The notes under the pieces: generated by a model | What the model was told of the DNA's origin: nothing | Database searches by the model: none | Seen by the model: only the letters and a program-made list of their open reading frames with translations | Source: Larix sibirica | Lineage: Eukaryota; Streptophyta; Pinopsida; Pinales; Pinaceae | Direction: 5' to 3' | Assembly: GCA_004151065.3 (NCBI GenBank) | Contig: NWUY0300049432.1 | Location: 26,539 to 46,988, forward strand | Length of the DNA stretch: 20,450 bases | Translations under genes and position numbers: made by a program | In this document: piece by piece, positions 18,415 to 20,450 of the stretch | Layout of the letters: every line of letters starts with the position of its first letter | Position numbering within the stretch: position 1 is the first letter of the stretch

Positions 18415-19365
18415 TTGATTGCGAGGCAGTTGTACAAGCTTGGAGTTGATGGTATACTGTGTAGATGTGTGATGGATCATGAGCATGACGCAATTTTATT
18501 TGAACCACATGAAGGGATTGTTGGTGGACATAACATAGGAAAATCAACGGAGAGGAAGGTATTCTGCACTGGTATATGGTGGTCTTCTCTATTCCAGGAG
18601 GCTAAAGAGTATTGTAAACACCATGATGTCTGCCAACGTATTGGGAAACCAATAGGAAGGGATGAACCACCACTCTTCTGATTATTGCGCTAGATCCATT
18701 TGAAAAGTGGGTAATTGATTTCGCGAGGCCAATTAATCCTCCCGCGCGAAGAACATATGCAAGATATATCATCACTACAATAGAATATTTGATAAGATGG
18801 GAAAATGCCACCCTAGTTAAGGATTGTTTTGCAAAAACTGTCGCGCAGTTTATTTTTGAAAATATTATTATGAGGTTTGGTATTCCCAAAGTTTTGATGA
18901 GTGATTAGGGGTCTCATTTTTTAAAGGCTACTATTCACACTTTAGCTCATAATTTATGATACATCATCAGAAGAGTACCCCCTATCATCCATAGGCTAAT
19001 GGCATGGTTGAAGCCTTTAATAAAATATTGGAACATAAATTGACAAAGGTTTGTAATGTGGATCTCAATGATTGCGATCAACAAGTACCTATAGTATTAT
19101 GGACATATCAAACTACTTGTAAGAGATCAACAAAGCATACTTCATTTCATTTGGTATATTAGAAGGAGGGAGTTATCCCACTAAAATTCGTAGTACCTAA
19201 TCTCCAAATTGCAATTGTGATGCAAATGACCAGATGATCAGTCATTACAACATAGGCTTTTAATGAATTAATGAAATTGGAGGAAGATAGGTTGATTGTA
19301 GGTTTGTTGTTGTTACTTATGATAGTGGGTTTATTAAGCATCCTAATAAGCTTCAGATGATGTAG
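18415..19365 (+). pseudogene. gypsy integrase, catalytic triad kept but frame broken
   Basis: Integrase inserts the cDNA into the genome. The zinc-binding N-terminus is at 18415-18681: QLYKLGVDGILCRC, then HEGIVGGH (His32 and His39) and EYCKHHDVCQRIGKP. The middle member of the expected C..C..C cluster is His, so zinc binding is doubtful. The core starts near 18690: KWVIDFARPINPPARR (first Asp 18717-18719), IPKVLMSD (second Asp 18903-18905, followed by TAG) and NGMVEAFNKILEHKLTKV (Glu 19010-19012). Asp to Asp is 62 codons in frame. Asp to Glu is 107 nt, one base short of the canonical D-35-E spacing, so a single-base deletion lies between them. The frame after the Glu continues to about 19240. 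Confidence 0.85.
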
Positions 19366-19498
19366 ATGGGACTATTTCATAGAGTGTAGATCACATAATC
19401 TGGTGCCGTGAAGTTGTAAACGTTGTGGGTTCTACCATTGAAGGGTCTCATTAACAAAAGTTGGTTGAAGGTGTACTATGTCCCTCAATGGTTGGAAT
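19366..19498 (+). pseudogene. gypsy polyprotein C-terminal tail
   Basis: GAVKL then LKGLINKSWLKVYYVPQW (about 19403-19490) matches the end of gypsy polyproteins, where a small beta-rich domain binding nucleic acid or chromatin closes the protein ('GAV.L..L...+...+N...LK.Y'). No chromodomain is recognisable after it. This is the last part of the element I can place with confidence. Confidence 0.55.
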
Positions 19499-19785
19499 AA
19501 CTCTAAACTAATTCATTTAATATTTTTTACATTATAGATTTAGTAGATAGATAAAGTATCTTAGTGGTACAAAACAATTTTTGGTCATTACTATATTGAA
19601 GAGATAGAAAACACTTAGGTGGTTAAAAGCAATTAATGATATAGATTTAGAAAATTTTGGTAGGATTCGTAGCTGCTGAAACAATAAGGGAATATATTGA
19701 TGTGATGGGAAAGATAGGAATGACCGCATGGATATGATTTCAAAACTAACAGTACATAGGGGGAAGCGAAAAGCTGGTATAAATT
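19499..19785. other. AT-rich sequence after the polyprotein
   Basis: No open frame of note on either strand. A purine-rich run at 19756-19774 (ATAGGGGGAAGCGAAAAGC) could be a polypurine tract, which primes plus-strand synthesis beside a 3' LTR. However, what follows does not resemble the putative 5' LTR at 10640-11107 and looks coding, so I leave it unassigned. Confidence 0.4.
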
Positions 19786-20240
19786 TGAATTAAGTTGTAG
19801 TGCTGTTCCATTTCGGTGGGTCAAGGTTTTGAGTCTGGTAAGAGCCTTTGATAGCTATATGTTGCCGACAACTATGGAATATAGAGTTAATGTCAACATC
19901 CACGATGCCCAAATCATGATCGAAGACAAAAGCAATGAAGGAAGCTCAAATGCCGGTCATAGAAATTCATGAGAAGGTTGATATTTGAAAACTGTTATCG
20001 GGGAAGGTACATAGTTTGAAATTTATGGATTTTAATTTGTAGGATGAAGCGTAGTTTCCAGATTTACAGTTCCAAAATTACGCATAGATTGTTGTGGCAC
20101 CTGATGGCACAGAGCACAACATACCCAAAGAATGGGCACAAAAGATATATCAATCGGGTGTTATGTGTTTTAGATGTCCCACATTTTGGTTGCAGTCCTA
20201 ATATTATCAACTATATCTGATTTTTCCTCAGTCGCCTGAA
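19786..20240 (+). pseudogene. Unidentified coding-like stretch downstream of integrase
   Basis: From about 19801 to 19970 one frame is open and reads PFRWVKVLSLVRAFDSYMLP and EYRVNVNIHDAQIMIEDKSN. Another frame then takes over (AQMPVIEIHEKVDI, KLLSGKVHSLKFMDFNL, FPDLQFQNYA, IVVAPDGTEHNIPKEWAQKI) with stops at about 19987, 20039, 20052 and 20086. Composition and low-complexity-free reading suggest an old real protein. I do not recognise it. It may be an accessory ORF that the gypsy element carries between integrase and its 3' LTR, or a different element. Confidence 0.35.
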
Positions 20241-20450
20241 TGGAGGGTATCTTTGGTTTGACCGTGCCTACCCTGTTGAATTGGATATTATGCATAGGTG
20301 TCCGAACTACCTTGTTTAGGAGAAGATCCAGTTGAGGAAATTTTAGCATGGGATCTTAAAGTATAGGAGGCTTTTTTTCTTCAGCGGAAAAAAAACATAC
20401 TATTGTTATTTGATTGAATCAAATAGTACAAAGATAGGTCTGAATTTATC
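20241..20450. other. Window end, no 3' LTR visible
   Basis: No frame extends across this part, although RVSLV and WDLKV-like words may continue the unidentified stretch upstream. It contains a perfect 9-bp inverted repeat with a one-base centre (TATTTGATT, G, AATCAAATA; 20407-20425). Confidence 0.4.

Larger units (their letters stand above)
10640..19498 (+). mobile_element. Degenerate Ty3/gypsy LTR retrotransposon, nested insertion in gag
   Basis: Ordered remains of a Ty3/gypsy element: putative 5' LTR end with TATA box, tRNA-primer-like site at 11110, gag (11133-12448 and, after the nested insertion, 13999-15126), protease (DLG motif), a gag-like module, RT (YVDD), RNase H, integrase (D, D, E) and a C-terminal tail ending near 19498. 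RT before RNase H before integrase is the gypsy order, not copia. Many in-frame stops and a few indels make it non-functional. The left border is a guess, and no 3' LTR is visible before the window ends, so the LTRs cannot be compared for dating. Confidence 0.8.

Noticed and set aside
19756-19774. Polypurine tract plus 3' LTR of the gypsy element
   Set aside because: The sequence to the right does not resemble 10640-11107 and looks coding.
1-20450. CRISPR arrays, bacterial operons, rRNA genes
   Set aside because: No regularly spaced repeat-spacer pattern, no ribosome-binding sites or operon structure, no rRNA-like conserved stretches. The two tandem arrays have no spacers.

Overview
This is eukaryotic nuclear DNA from a plant, made almost entirely of decayed retrotransposons. 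It is AT-rich and CpG-poor, and has no bacterial gene organisation and no intact conserved host gene. The families present (a plant L1-type LINE whose ORF1 is a DUF4283-like gag protein, and a Ty3/gypsy element with several zinc knuckles) and the deep nesting and decay suggest a large, repeat-rich genome. I lean towards a gymnosperm, but that is inference from protein flavour only.

Layout, all on the + strand. 1-760: unassigned AT-rich DNA. About 762-930: a tRNA-derived SINE-like element with box A and box B. 931-2640: no recognisable content. 2640-3560: ORF1 of an L1-type LINE. About 3570-5068: a probable old insertion splitting the LINE. 5233-7420: LINE ORF2, endonuclease followed by reverse transcriptase, ending abruptly inside the RT domain just after the catalytic block. 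7440-7760: a patch rich in TTCAACC/GGTTGAA. 7841-8055: a degenerate minisatellite of about 19 bp. 8215-9670: a poly(A)-tailed element of about 1.46 kb with a weak target-site duplication (TSD). 9685-10640: unassigned AT-rich DNA holding one perfect 12-bp hairpin.

About 10640-19500 is a Ty3/gypsy retrotransposon: putative 5' LTR end with TATA box, primer-binding-site-like sequence at 11110, gag, protease, an extra gag-like module between protease and RT, RT (YVDD), RNase H (D-E-D) and integrase (D, D, E with a one-base deletion between the last two). Stops and frameshifts break it throughout. 19500-20450 holds no 3' LTR, but does hold a coding-like stretch I cannot name.

The most interesting object is a GC-rich insertion at 12467-13980 inside the gypsy gag gene. 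It has an 18-bp TSD (17/18 identical), a 3' A-tail, a minisatellite of seven exact 16-bp units and an open frame of 360 codons. The element at 8215-9670 shares its length, its 5' end (a 34-bp frame bounded by identical 7-bp and 9-bp blocks), its 3' end and a weakly similar internal protein block; 3570-5068 may be a third, older copy. Together they suggest a family of about 1.5-kb non-autonomous, poly(A)-tailed retroelements with their own ORF, which I cannot assign to a known family.

Order of events implied by nesting: the LINE and gypsy elements inserted and were decaying; the 1.5-kb elements later jumped into or beside them, the copy at 12467 being the youngest.
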